DNA of 64,000 nt. It comes from Catellatospora methionotrophica (GTDB taxonomy: Bacteria; Actinomycetota; Actinomycetes; Mycobacteriales; Micromonosporaceae). The stretch covers positions 720,774 through 784,773 of the forward strand of contig NZ_JAAOTJ010000002.1 of assembly GCF_011297335.1 (NCBI RefSeq), in the 5' to 3' direction. This document shows positions 43,313 to 52,781 of the stretch, in pieces. A program made the position numbers and the translations under genes. The notes below the pieces were generated by a model, which was given only the letters and a program-made list of their open reading frames with translations, had not been told where the DNA came from and did not search any database. Position 1 is the stretch's first letter, and every line of letters begins with the position of its first letter.

Positions 43313-44062
43313 GTGTCGTACCACCCATCCGAGCCCCGGACCTGGCCAGGCGAGCCTGCGCAACCGCCACTGGCGGAGTTTCCGCCCGATCTGACCTTTC
43401 CCGCCGGTCACCGTTTCGACGTCGCGCAGCCTCTGCCTGCGCCGATGCCCGCGGCGCGGCGGGTCCGGGGGCGGCTGAGCACCGCGCTGATGCTGGTCGT
43501 GGTGCTGGCCGTGGGCGCGACCGTCGCCGTGCTCGTACGCGACTGGATGCATGGATTCTTCGACCGGATCGAGACCGCCGGCCGCACCTCGGTCGTGACG
43601 CCCGACAAGCTCGGCACGCTGCCCAAGGCCACTGAGGCGACGCTCACGGACATCGTCGCCTCGCTCAGGTCGGCGTACGCCCGGGAGAAGGCGCTCGACC
43701 GGGCGACGTCCTCGGTCGTGGCCGCGTACGGGTCGACGAAGAAGAAGGACGCGGTGATCGTCGTCGGATTCGCGGTGACGATCGTGTCACCGGGCACCGA
43801 AGTGGACGCCTTCCTGAACGGTGTGGCGGCTGGCGAGGTCGTCGCCTACACCGATCTCGACCCCGGCCCGCTCGGCGGTCAGGCCAAGTGCGGCACCATG
43901 AAGACGCTGTTCGGCAAGGCGAGTGCCGTGTGCGCGTGGGCCGACAACGGCAGCGTCGGCGGGCTCATGTTCCTCGACAGACCGCTCAGCGCACAGATCA
44001 AGGAACGTTTCCTGGCCGCGCGTGCCCAGATCGAGAAGGTCGAGGTGGCCCCGTCCGCGTGA
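43313..44062 (+). CDS. Membrane-anchored hypothetical protein
   Basis: A 249-aa protein: a proline-rich cytoplasmic start (about 45 residues), one helix (TALMLVVVLAVGATVAVLV), and an external domain with two cysteines (KCGTMKTLFGKASAVCAWAD). It resembles the many actinobacterial proteins of this layout without known function. The start is GTG at 43313 with GTGAGG upstream. It is divergent from dedA. Confidence 0.7.
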   Translation: MSYHPSEPRTWPGEPAQPPLAEFPPDLTFPAGHRFDVAQPLPAPMPAARRVRGRLSTALMLVVVLAVGATVAVLVRDWMHGFFDRIETAGRTSVVTPDKLGTLPKATEATLTDIVASLRSAYAREKALDRATSSVVAAYGSTKKKDAVIVVGFAVTIVSPGTEVDAFLNGVAAGEVVAYTDLDPGPLGGQAKCGTMKTLFGKASAVCAWADNGSVGGLMFLDRPLSAQIKERFLAARAQIEKVEVAPSA

Positions 44063-44085
44063 GCGCAGGGCCCGCTCGTGTCCGG

Positions 44086-44385
44086 CTACCGCGACGGGCT
44101 GCCGGTGCCGTGTCGGCCGGGGGACGCGTGACGCGGCGGTGCGACTGAGGCCCGCGTGGTCCCGTTCCGGCTGGTGATAACGGGTAGCACCATGGTTTCG
44201 TGGAGCATCGCCAACGCGCTCGCGTGGCGCTCGTGGGTGCGGGTGCAGGCGATGGCCACATTGCAGGGCAGTTCGCGGCCGCAGGCGCACATACGGCCTC
44301 CGGTGGGTCGATGCTGGGACATGAGCGCCGCGGCGGCGGCGATCTGTCTGCGCGCGGCTTGTGCATCCTGGGCTTCGCTGTTCAC
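44086..44385 (-). CDS. Small cysteine-motif protein, hypothetical
   Basis: About 99 aa. Its core, RQIAAAAALMSQHRPTGG then CACGRELPCNVA, has the C-x-CG-x3-PC pattern seen in small actinobacterial proteins, often of accessory regions; zinc binding is possible. GTG at 44385 has AGAAAGG upstream; ATG at 44406 is an alternative. The low-complexity C-terminus weakens the call. The rest of 44063-44736 holds no other gene; A/T-rich 44665-44695 with TATATA is a probable promoter region for the protease gene. Confidence 0.45.
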   Translation of the reverse strand: MNSEAQDAQAARRQIAAAAALMSQHRPTGGRMCACGRELPCNVAIACTRTHERHASALAMLHETMVLPVITSRNGTTRASVAPPRHASPGRHGTGSPSR

Positions 44386-44736
44386 GGCGCCCTTTCTTGG
44401 GGGCATGGGGGTCGGCAAGCTGCGTTGCGTCGCGCAGTCTCGCCGACACTGCGAGTGACCATCGAAGCATATTGGTACCTGGGCCGAGTGGTGATGATTC
44501 ACGTGTGTCGTTCATGTGAACTGCTCGTCTGGCCACGTTTCCGGTCGCCTCGGGTGGGCTGTGCGGCCCCCGCTGTGGTCGTGTTCGAACCTGACGCTCT
44601 GTAGGGCCGGGTGGGCGTACGCGGCCTCTGTCGGGCGCTGATCGGTCGCCGGGGATGCGAGCCGGTCAATCAATAGGTAGTCTTCTATATAGACGGGAGT
44701 GGTCGCGTCGCACTCCCGCGGAGTCGGGGAGGACTC

Positions 44737-46953
44737 ATGCGAACAGCCATTGCCGTCGCCACCGCCGCACTGATGGCGGGTGCCATGTTGCCGCCAGCCG
44801 CGCCCGCGAGCGCGGCGCCGTCCGCTCCCGACAGCGGCACCGCCGCGCTCGCGGCCCACCTGCCGGAGCTGCGGGCGGCGGCCGACGACGCCTACCGGAT
44901 CGACCAGACCCTCACCGACGCCGACGGCACCCACGTCCGCTACCAGCGCACCTACCGCGGCCTGCGGGTGGCCGGCGGTGACTTCATCCTCCACACCGGA
45001 CGCGACGGCCGACACCAGGGCGCGTCGGTCGCGCTCGACAGGCCACTGAACCTGTCGACCACGGCCAGGGTCAGCGCGGCAACGGCGGTCCGTGCCGCGA
45101 AGGCGCACTTCACCGGCACGATCACGGCGACGGGCAGCCCTGAACTGTTCGTCGACGCGTCCTCCGGAACCGGCCGGCTGGCCTGGGAGACCGTGCTGCA
45201 CGGCTGGCAGCCCGACGGCCAGACCCCGTCGAAGCTGCACGTCGTCACCGACGCGGTGACCGGCTCCCATCTCGGCTCCTTCGACGAGATCATGACGGTG
45301 ACCGGCACCGGCCACGGGATCTACGCGGGCACGGTGCCGGTCGACACCACGCTCTCCGGGGCGACCTACCGGATGGTCGACCCGCTGCGCGGCAACGGCT
45401 ACACGTGCGACATGAACAACACCCTGACCTGCACGACATTCGCCGACACCGACAACATCTGGGGCAATCACCTGCAGTCGAACCGGCAGTCGGCCGGCGC
45501 GGACGCCCACTTCGCCTCCGCCAGAACCTACGACTACTTCAAGCTCGTGCACGGCCGCAACGGCATCTTCGGCACCGGCGCGGGCGTGCCCAGCCGGGTC
45601 CACTACGGCAACTCCTACGTCAACGCCTTCTGGGACGGCACCCAGATGACCTACGGCGACGGCCTCGGCAACGCCAAGCCGCTGGTGTCACTCGACATCG
45701 CGGGCCACGAGATGACCCACGGCGTGATGGGGACGACCGGACTGCGCTACGCGGGCGAGTCGGGTGGGCTCAACGAGGCCACCGCCGACATCTTCGGCAG
45801 CATGATCGAGTTCTACGCGGCTGCCCCTGGCGACCCCGGCGACTACGTCATCGGCGAGAAGATCGACGTCAACAACAACGGCACCCCGCTGCGGTACATG
45901 AACAACCCCGCGCTGGACGGCGCGTCACACGGCTGCTGGTCGACCAGCACCAAGAACCTCGACATGCACTACTCCTCGGGTGTGGCCAACCATTTCTTCT
46001 TCAACCTGGCCGAGGGCAGCGGCGCGACCGCGTACGGCACCAGCCCGCTGTGCGGTGCGGTCCCGGCGGTCACCGGCATCGGCCGGGCCAAGGCCGAGAA
46101 GATCTGGTTCCGGGCCGCGACCGTCTACTTCACCTCCACCACCTCCTACGTCAACACGACCACGCCGGGCAACACCGCCCGCGCCTACACGCTGCAGGCA
46201 GCCAGTGCGCTGTACGGCCAGTGCTCGCCCGAGTACCGGACCGTGCAGGCCGCCTGGACCTCGGTCAACGTTCCCGGCAGCGACCAGGCCTGCCCGTCGG
46301 GGCCGGTCTACACGCTGGCCGCCTCGCCGACGTCGGCCTCGGTCAACCCGGGGAGCTCCGTCACCACCACCATCACCTCGACGCTGATCGGCGCTCCGGC
46401 CGAGACGGTCAGCCTCACCGCGACCGGCCTGCCCGCCGGCGCGACCGCGTCGTTCGTCCCCTCGTCCATCAACTCGGCCAACGGCACCTCGACCCTGACC
46501 ATCGCCACCATCGCCGTGACCGCGCCGGGCACCTACCCGGTGCTGGTGACCGGCACCAGCCCCGGCAGCACCCGGACCACGGTGTTCAACCTGACGGTCA
46601 ACGGCCCGCCCGCCTGCACGGCCACCAACCCCGCCGACGTGGCGATCCTCGACCTGACCACGGTCGAGTCACCGGTCAGCGTCAGCGGCTGCCCCGGCTA
46701 CGCCAGGCCGAACAGCACGGTGACCGTCAACATCCTGCACACCTACATCGGTGACCTGGTCGTCGACCTGGTCGCACCGGACGGCACCGTCGTCAACCTG
46801 CACAACCGCACCGGCGGCAGCGCCGACAACATCAACCAGACCTACACCGTCAACCTGGCCACCAAGATCGCCAACGGCACCTGGAAGCTGCGGGTCCGCG
46901 ACGCCGCCACCGCCGACACGGGCACCGTCGACACCTGGACGCTCAGGCTCTGA
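44737..46953 (+). CDS. Secreted M4 (thermolysin-like) metalloprotease with Ig-like and P-domain C-terminus
   Basis: A 738-aa exported zinc protease. Signal peptide MRTAIAVATAALMAGAMLPP is followed by the FTP/PepSY propeptide (YRIDQTLTDADGTHVRYQRT to LHVVTDAVTG). The catalytic domain has HEMTH near residue 326 and the third zinc ligand in GGLNEATADIFGSM. After the catalytic part come an Ig-like stretch (LAASPTSASVNPGSS) and a proprotein-convertase P-domain (LHTYIGDLVVDLVAPDGTVV to TGTVDTWTLRL). It is a free-standing gene with GGGGAGG before the ATG. Confidence 0.94.
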   Translation: MRTAIAVATAALMAGAMLPPAAPASAAPSAPDSGTAALAAHLPELRAAADDAYRIDQTLTDADGTHVRYQRTYRGLRVAGGDFILHTGRDGRHQGASVALDRPLNLSTTARVSAATAVRAAKAHFTGTITATGSPELFVDASSGTGRLAWETVLHGWQPDGQTPSKLHVVTDAVTGSHLGSFDEIMTVTGTGHGIYAGTVPVDTTLSGATYRMVDPLRGNGYTCDMNNTLTCTTFADTDNIWGNHLQSNRQSAGADAHFASARTYDYFKLVHGRNGIFGTGAGVPSRVHYGNSYVNAFWDGTQMTYGDGLGNAKPLVSLDIAGHEMTHGVMGTTGLRYAGESGGLNEATADIFGSMIEFYAAAPGDPGDYVIGEKIDVNNNGTPLRYMNNPALDGASHGCWSTSTKNLDMHYSSGVANHFFFNLAEGSGATAYGTSPLCGAVPAVTGIGRAKAEKIWFRAATVYFTSTTSYVNTTTPGNTARAYTLQAASALYGQCSPEYRTVQAAWTSVNVPGSDQACPSGPVYTLAASPTSASVNPGSSVTTTITSTLIGAPAETVSLTATGLPAGATASFVPSSINSANGTSTLTIATIAVTAPGTYPVLVTGTSPGSTRTTVFNLTVNGPPACTATNPADVAILDLTTVESPVSVSGCPGYARPNSTVTVNILHTYIGDLVVDLVAPDGTVVNLHNRTGGSADNINQTYTVNLATKIANGTWKLRVRDAATADTGTVDTWTLRL

Positions 46954-47029
46954 CCGCAGGGCAGCAGCGGAGCCCACTCGGATGCTCAGGCCGGCGCCGT
47001 CGGTTCCGGCCCGGGCACCGGGCGGGCTC

Positions 47030-48223
47030 TCAGCCAGCGACGGTGCGCAGCCGCAGCGACTCGTACGTCGGCACCAGCACCCGCCGGGCCGGGACCCGCG
47101 ACACGACCTGCCACGGCCGCCCGTCAGCGGTCAGCGTCTCCAGCAGCCGGGTCAGCTGCACGCGGGCCACGGCCGCGCCCAGGCACAGGTGCCGTCCCGC
47201 GCCGAACCACAGCTGGCGCGTGTCGGGCACGTACGCGCGGGTGACGTCGAACGGCCCGGCCTTGTTGTCGGCGACGTAGGTCAGCATCATCACCCGGCCG
47301 TCGCGGCGCAGCATCCGCCCGGCGACCTCGGTGTCGCGGGCGATGTGCCGGCCGATCACCGGCGCGGGCGTGGTCACCCGCAGCCCTTCGCGCACGGCGT
47401 TGCCCGTCAGCTCCGGGTCGGCCAGGAGCCGGTGCTGCTGGCCGGTGTCGTGCAGCAGCGCCACGGTGCGGGTCAGCGACGACGCCCCGGTCTCGGTGCC
47501 CGCGATCACCAGCAGCGTCGTCAGGCCCTTCGCCAGGTCCAGGCCCAGGTCCAGGTCGCGGCAGCGGCCCAGCAGCGTGTCCGGGCCGCCGCTGCGGTAT
47601 GCCCGCTCGACGTCGCCGGTGATCGCGTCGACCAGCCCGCCCGCCTTCGCGATCACCTCGGGCGCCAGCGCCGTGGACGCCTGCGTGCCCAGCGCCAGCG
47701 CGGCCAGCCGCTCGGCGCTCGCGAACAGCGCCAAGGCCGCGTCGTCGTCGGCCACGGCGACCCCGAGCAGATCCGCGACGGTGTACGCCGACGTGACGCG
47801 TACCACTGCGGCCAGGTCGACCACCTCGCCCGCCGCCAGCCGGGCCCGCAGCCGCGCGTGATGCGGGCCCTGCACCCGGTCGACCAGCTGCCGGGCGCTG
47901 TCCTCGGTGAACATGTCCCGGGCCAGCGAGCGCAGCTCGGCGTGCCGGGCGCCGGAGAAGAACGACGCGAACTCGGCCCCGAACAGCTGGCCCCACAGGT
48001 CGCCCACGCCGCCCTCGCCGACCATGCTGAACGACGGGTCGTTGAGGATGCGCCGGGAGATCACCGGGTCGGTGACGACCCAGCCGAGCCGGGGCAGCCG
48101 CGTGATCGGCCCGAGCGTCCGCCCGACGGTCAGCAGCGTCCACAGGGCCGGGTTGCCCGCCCGCAGCAGCCGGGCCTCGTACCTGCGGGCCTGTCCCTGT
48201 TGTGTCACCAGACCGCGAAGCAT
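47030..48223 (-). CDS. Cytochrome P450
   Basis: A 397-aa bacterial P450. I-helix oxygen-binding VIAGTETGAS, the ExxR pair in REGLRVTTPAP and the heme-thiolate loop FGAGRHLCLG are all present. Strong ribosome-binding site (GGAGGGTGAG) before ATG 48223. It is transcribed away from the OleA-like gene across an 83-base divergent promoter region and is similar in layout to the second P450 at 50054, so both may tailor the same product. Confidence 0.93.
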   Translation of the reverse strand: MLRGLVTQQGQARRYEARLLRAGNPALWTLLTVGRTLGPITRLPRLGWVVTDPVISRRILNDPSFSMVGEGGVGDLWGQLFGAEFASFFSGARHAELRSLARDMFTEDSARQLVDRVQGPHHARLRARLAAGEVVDLAAVVRVTSAYTVADLLGVAVADDDAALALFASAERLAALALGTQASTALAPEVIAKAGGLVDAITGDVERAYRSGGPDTLLGRCRDLDLGLDLAKGLTTLLVIAGTETGASSLTRTVALLHDTGQQHRLLADPELTGNAVREGLRVTTPAPVIGRHIARDTEVAGRMLRRDGRVMMLTYVADNKAGPFDVTRAYVPDTRQLWFGAGRHLCLGAAVARVQLTRLLETLTADGRPWQVVSRVPARRVLVPTYESLRLRTVAG

Positions 48224-48306
48224 TCTCACCCTCCGACTACCGTGCACAGATGGTAGGCCATGCCGGGACGCCCGTGGCCGGGCAGCCCGGCCGTGCAGGA
48301 GGTGCA

Positions 48307-49308
48307 ATGAGAGCCAGGATCGTCGGGGTGGAGGCGCACCTGCCGCCCGTGCGTGTCAGCAGTGCGCAGGTCGAACGCCGGATCGCCGAGCACAGCCAAG
48401 GCTTCGTCCCACACGCCACGATCGTGGAGCGGCTGACCGGCATCCGGCACCGGCACTACGCCGCCGACGACGTGCAGGCCTCCGACCTGGCGGTGGCCGC
48501 CGCGGAGAAGCTGCTGGCCGGGCACGGACTGGCCGCCGCCGACCTCGACCTGATCATCTTCGGTTCGGCGTCGCAGGACCTGATCGAGCCCGCCACCGCG
48601 CACATCGTCGCCGCGAAGCTCGGCGCGAACTGCGCCGTGTTCGACGTGAAGAACGCCTGCAACAGCTTCCTCAACGGCGTACAGCTCGCCGAGGCGCTGA
48701 TCGTCACCGGCCAGCACCGCCGGGTGCTGGTCTGCTCCGGCGAGGTGCCCTCGCGGGCGATCCGCTGGCAGGTCAGCGGCCGCGAGCAGTTCGTCGACGC
48801 GTTCGCCGGCTACACCCTGTCCGACGGCGGGGCCGCGATGCTGCTGGAACCCGCCGCCACGGGCGGGGTGTTCCACCGGCGCTTCGCCGCCGACTCCACC
48901 GCCTGGGACGTGGGCACGCTGCCGGCGGGCGGCACCATGCGCCCCCGCGACCCCGACGCGACGTACTTCAGCGGCGACGGGCGGCGGCTGCGTGACGTGT
49001 TCGTCCGCAACGGTGCGCGCCTGTTCCTGGAGGCGCTCGGTGACACCGGCCTGACCTGGGACGACTTCGCGGTCGTGTGTGTGCACCAGGTCGCGATGCC
49101 CTACCTGGAGCAGCTGCGGGCGGGGCTGGGCGTCCCGGCGGACCGGCTCGTGGTGACGCTGCCCGAGCACGGCAACCTGGCCAGCGTCACGCTGCCGCTG
49201 CAGCTGGCCACCGCGATCCAGGACGGGCGGTGCGGGCCCGGCGACCGGGTCGCGCTGATCGGCCTGGCCGGCGGGGTCAGCCTCGGCGTGATGTTCGCGG
49301 AGCTGTGA
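48307..49308 (+). CDS. OleA-like thiolase / ketoacyl synthase III
   Basis: A 333-aa thiolase-fold enzyme. Catalytic Cys118 (DVKNACNSFLNG), His (CVHQVAMPYL) and Asn (PEHGNLASVTLPL) are intact. The N-terminal VEAHLPPVRVSSAQVERRI and LTGIRHRHYAADD suit OleA-like rather than housekeeping FabH enzymes. OleA joins two fatty acyl-CoAs head to head to a beta-keto acid. AGGAGGTGCA precedes ATG 48307. It heads a five-gene coupled operon with OleC- and OleD-like enzymes. Confidence 0.88.
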   Translation: MRARIVGVEAHLPPVRVSSAQVERRIAEHSQGFVPHATIVERLTGIRHRHYAADDVQASDLAVAAAEKLLAGHGLAAADLDLIIFGSASQDLIEPATAHIVAAKLGANCAVFDVKNACNSFLNGVQLAEALIVTGQHRRVLVCSGEVPSRAIRWQVSGREQFVDAFAGYTLSDGGAAMLLEPAATGGVFHRRFAADSTAWDVGTLPAGGTMRPRDPDATYFSGDGRRLRDVFVRNGARLFLEALGDTGLTWDDFAVVCVHQVAMPYLEQLRAGLGVPADRLVVTLPEHGNLASVTLPLQLATAIQDGRCGPGDRVALIGLAGGVSLGVMFAEL

Positions 49309-50057
49309 TGGGCCACCCGCTGTGGGTCGTCATCCCGGCGTACGACGAGCAGCGCTCCATCGGGGCGACGCTGCACCGGCTCACCGAGCAGACCGATACC
49401 GCGTTCACGGTCGTCGTGGTCGACAACGCCAGCGCCGACGCGACCGCGTCGATCGCGGCCGGGTTCGCCGACCGCCTCGACCTGCACGTGATCACCGAAC
49501 CGGTGAAGGGCACCGGGGCGGCGGCCGACACCGGGATGCGGTACGCCATCGCGCACGGGGCGACACTGCTGGCCCGCACCGACGCCGACTGCCTGCCCGC
49601 GCCCGGCTGGGTCGCCGCGGTGCGCCGCGGGTTCGCCGGCGGGCTGCGGATGCTCAGCGGGCCGCTGCGCCCCCGCGCCGACGAGTTCCCGCTGCGCTGG
49701 TGGGAGAAGCGGCTGCTGCCCGCCGTCGTGTCGGTGGCGGCGACGTTCGGCCGGTTCCGGCCCGGCAACCGCGACGCCGCCTACGTCGGCCCGTACGTGA
49801 TGATGCCCGGCTGCAACCTCGCCATCACCGCCGAACTGTACGAGGCCGCGGGCGGCTTCCCGCGCACCCGCATCGAGGACGTCCACGAGGACCGGGCACT
49901 GGTCAACCGGGTCCGCAAACTCACCCGCGACTACGGCCTGCGCCGCGACGTGCTCGTGCACGGCTCGGTCCGGCGGCTGCGCGCCTACGGCCTGGTCGGG
50001 ACCCTGGCCTGGTACGCCGACCACCGCTACACCCCCGACCGGGTGGACATCCGGTGA
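49308..50057 (+). CDS. Family 2 glycosyltransferase
   Basis: A 249-aa GT-A enzyme. VVIPAYDEQRSIGATLHRLT and VVVVDNASADATA begin the nucleotide-binding half; ARTDADCLPAPGWV holds the DxD metal site; RIEDVHEDRALVNRVR has the ED catalytic-base motif. It may glycosylate the cluster's product or a polyprenyl carrier. TGATG overlap with the OleA-like gene and GTGA overlap with the P450 gene show one operon. Confidence 0.9.
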   Translation: MGHPLWVVIPAYDEQRSIGATLHRLTEQTDTAFTVVVVDNASADATASIAAGFADRLDLHVITEPVKGTGAAADTGMRYAIAHGATLLARTDADCLPAPGWVAAVRRGFAGGLRMLSGPLRPRADEFPLRWWEKRLLPAVVSVAATFGRFRPGNRDAAYVGPYVMMPGCNLAITAELYEAAGGFPRTRIEDVHEDRALVNRVRKLTRDYGLRRDVLVHGSVRRLRAYGLVGTLAWYADHRYTPDRVDIR

Positions 50058-51205
50058 ACCCCGCCGTCTGGGAGCGCCGGCTCTACCGGCGCGCGCACCC
50101 GTTCGCGTACCCGCTGCTGCGGCTGCTGGCCCGGCGCGGGCCGGTGGTGCGGGTGCCCGGCCTCGGCGTCGTCGTCAACGACGCGGCCCTGGCCCGCGAC
50201 GTCCTGCTCGACGGCGACACGTTCCGCAAGGACGGCCCCGGCTCCTCCGGCGACCTGTGGACCCCGATCCTCGGCCCGTCGGTGCTGCTCAACATGGAAG
50301 GTCCCGCGCACCGGGCGCTGCGCGGCAGACTGGCCGAACTGTTCACCCCCGGCTACGCCGACCGCCTGTGCGCCCAGGTCCTCGGCGGGCCCCTGGCGGC
50401 GCTGTCCGGGCGGCTCGGCCGCGGCGAGCCGGTCGACCTCGTCGACACGATGCGGGTCATGGCCGGTGCGGTCATCTGTGCCGTCGTCGGCCTGGAATCC
50501 CGCTCGGAGGACGACCACCGGCAGATGTTCCACCGCGGCGAGCAGATCGTGTCCATGGTCACCCTGCGCACCCGCACCCTGTCCCCAGCCCAGGCCCAGC
50601 GCGCACGCGACGTTCTCAGGCCGGTCGGCGCGGTCGCGGCACGCGCCTACCGGGCCGGGGACGAGACCACCGTCATGGGCCGGATGAAGGCGCTGGGAAT
50701 CTCCGAAGCCGAGGCGCGCGGCGCGGCGGGCGCGTTCTTCCTCACCGGCACCGAGACCGTCGCCACGCTCGTGCCCCGGCTCATCGCCCTGCTGCACGAC
50801 GCCGGTGACCTGGACCGCGTCGCCGCCGACCCGGACCTGCTCGACCCGGCGATCGACGAGGCGATGCGGGTCAGCACCCCGACCCCGGTGATGCTGCGCA
50901 GCGTGCACGCCGACACCGCCATCGGCGGCGTCGCCGTCCGGCCCGGCGACCGGGTGCTGCTCGCGACACACAACTGCTGCCAGGCGTACGGGCCGTTCGA
51001 CCTCGACCGGCCGCACCCGCCCGAGCTGCGGCGGCTGTGGTTCGGCGCGGGCCCGCACTTCTGCATCGGCTACCCCCTCGCGATGGCCGAGATCCGCACC
51101 GTCGCCCGCACCGTGCTGGCCGCCGCGCCCCTGCGCGTCGTACGCCGCCGGGCCGCTCGCGGCGTGCTGATCCCGACCTACCGGGAACTGGTGGTGAGCA
51201 GGTGA
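50054..51205 (+). CDS. Cytochrome P450 (second)
   Basis: A 383-aa P450. I-helix FFLTGTETVAT, ExxR in IDEAMRVSTPTP and heme loop FGAGPHFCIG are complete. The start is GTG, overlapping the glycosyltransferase stop. Together with the divergent P450 it suggests two oxidations of the OleACD-type product or a precursor. Ferredoxin genes are not nearby. Confidence 0.93.
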   Translation: MNPAVWERRLYRRAHPFAYPLLRLLARRGPVVRVPGLGVVVNDAALARDVLLDGDTFRKDGPGSSGDLWTPILGPSVLLNMEGPAHRALRGRLAELFTPGYADRLCAQVLGGPLAALSGRLGRGEPVDLVDTMRVMAGAVICAVVGLESRSEDDHRQMFHRGEQIVSMVTLRTRTLSPAQAQRARDVLRPVGAVAARAYRAGDETTVMGRMKALGISEAEARGAAGAFFLTGTETVATLVPRLIALLHDAGDLDRVAADPDLLDPAIDEAMRVSTPTPVMLRSVHADTAIGGVAVRPGDRVLLATHNCCQAYGPFDLDRPHPPELRRLWFGAGPHFCIGYPLAMAEIRTVARTVLAAAPLRVVRRRAARGVLIPTYRELVVSR

Positions 51206-51248
51206 GGCCTGACAGCCGTGCCCGCGTCGCCGCTGCGGCGGTGGGCCG

Positions 51249-52781
51249 GTGAGTCTCGTCGAACAGGTCCTCGACCAGGCGGCCCGCACCCCGTCGGCGG
51301 TCGCGCTGGTCGCCGGCGACGGCACGGAACTGACCTACGGCGAGCTGCGCCGCCGGGTGCTGTCGGTGCGCCACGGGCTGCGCGACAACGGGCTGCGCCC
51401 CGGCGACGGCGTCCTGTTCTCGGTGCGCCCCTCGCCGGAGTCGCTGATGCTGGCCATCGCGGTCGTCGCCGCGGGCGGCTGCGTGATCTTCGCCGATCCC
51501 GGCGCGGGCCCGGAGATGTTCACCGCCCGTATGCGGCTGGCCCGCCCGCGCTGGTCGGCCGCCGAATCGCTGCTGTACGCCGCGAGCCGTCTGCGCCCGG
51601 TCCGCGCGTACGCCCGCCGCCGTGGACTGCTGCTGCCCAACCTGGCCGCCCTCGACGTGGCCCGCCACGTCTACACCGGACGCCGGCTGCCCGGCGTGCC
51701 GCCCGGGGCGCTGGCGCTGGACAGGCTGCTCAAGGCACCGCCCACCGCACCGGACACGGACACCGACCCCGAAGCTCCCGCCGCCGTCATCTTCACCTCC
51801 GGCACGACCGCGCACCCCCGCGCCGTCGTACACACCGGCGCGTCCCTGTCGGCCGCGCTCGAACTGCTGCGCGAACGGGTGCCGATCGGCCCCGGCGACG
51901 TCGTGCACACCGACCAGCTGATGCTCGGCCTGCCCACGCTCGCCTCCGGCGCGCGCTGGTCCCTGCCGCCGCTGACCGGCTCCGCGGCCCAGTTCGCCGT
52001 ACACCTGCGCCAGCGGCAGGCCACCCACACCTACTGCGTGCCGGTGCGGCTGGCCGAGATCCTCGACGCGGCACCCGGACCGCTGCCACCGCCCCTGCGC
52101 CACATCCTGCTCGGCTCCGCGCCCGCGCCCGCCGGGGTGCTGCGCCGCGCCGTCGCGGCCGCCCCGCACGCGCAGGTCCTGTCGGTGTACGCGATGACCG
52201 AGATGCTGCCCGTCGCCATCGCCACCGCCGCCGAAAAGATCGCCCACGTCGAACACGACACCGGCGACCTGCTCGGCCGGCCGCTGCCCGGCGTCCAGGT
52301 CCGCCTCGACACCGACGGCGAACTGCTGCTCGCCGGGCCGAACCGCAGCCCCGGCTACCTCGGCGAGCCGCCGTCGCCGTGGCTGCCGACCGGTGACCTG
52401 GCCCGCCTTGACGCCGAGGGCCGCCTGGTGCTGCTCGGCCGCAAGAAGGACATGCTCATCCGCGGTTCGTTCAACCTCTATCCCGGACTCTACGAACCCG
52501 CGATCACCGCGCTGCCAGGCGTCGCCGAGGCCGCGTACGTCGGGGTGCCCGACCCCGGCCACGGCGACGAGCGCGTCGTGCTCGCCGTCGTCGCCGACGA
52601 CCCGGCGGCGGCCGCCACCCTGCCCGCCCGGCTACGGCGCGACCTGCCCGCGATCATCGACCACGACGCGCTGCCCGACGCCATCGTCGTGCTGCCGGAC
52701 CTGCCCCGCAGCGGTCGCGGGCGCAAGGTCGACCGGCCCGCGCTGCGGGACCTCGTGACGGCTGGCCAGGCATCCCGGTGA
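51249..52781 (+). CDS. AMP-dependent synthetase/ligase, OleC-like (possible beta-lactone synthetase)
   Basis: A 510-aa adenylate-forming enzyme. VIFTSGTTAHPRAVVHTG is the phosphate-binding loop; YAMTEMLPVAIA contains the aromatic/acid motif; PTGDLARLDAEGRLVLLGRKKD contains the hinge. In ole clusters OleC turns beta-hydroxy acids into beta-lactones. Position between an OleA-like and an OleD-like gene supports that assignment over a simple acyl-CoA ligase. GTG at 51249; its stop overlaps the next start. Confidence 0.85.
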   Translation: MSLVEQVLDQAARTPSAVALVAGDGTELTYGELRRRVLSVRHGLRDNGLRPGDGVLFSVRPSPESLMLAIAVVAAGGCVIFADPGAGPEMFTARMRLARPRWSAAESLLYAASRLRPVRAYARRRGLLLPNLAALDVARHVYTGRRLPGVPPGALALDRLLKAPPTAPDTDTDPEAPAAVIFTSGTTAHPRAVVHTGASLSAALELLRERVPIGPGDVVHTDQLMLGLPTLASGARWSLPPLTGSAAQFAVHLRQRQATHTYCVPVRLAEILDAAPGPLPPPLRHILLGSAPAPAGVLRRAVAAAPHAQVLSVYAMTEMLPVAIATAAEKIAHVEHDTGDLLGRPLPGVQVRLDTDGELLLAGPNRSPGYLGEPPSPWLPTGDLARLDAEGRLVLLGRKKDMLIRGSFNLYPGLYEPAITALPGVAEAAYVGVPDPGHGDERVVLAVVADDPAAAATLPARLRRDLPAIIDHDALPDAIVVLPDLPRSGRGRKVDRPALRDLVTAGQASR

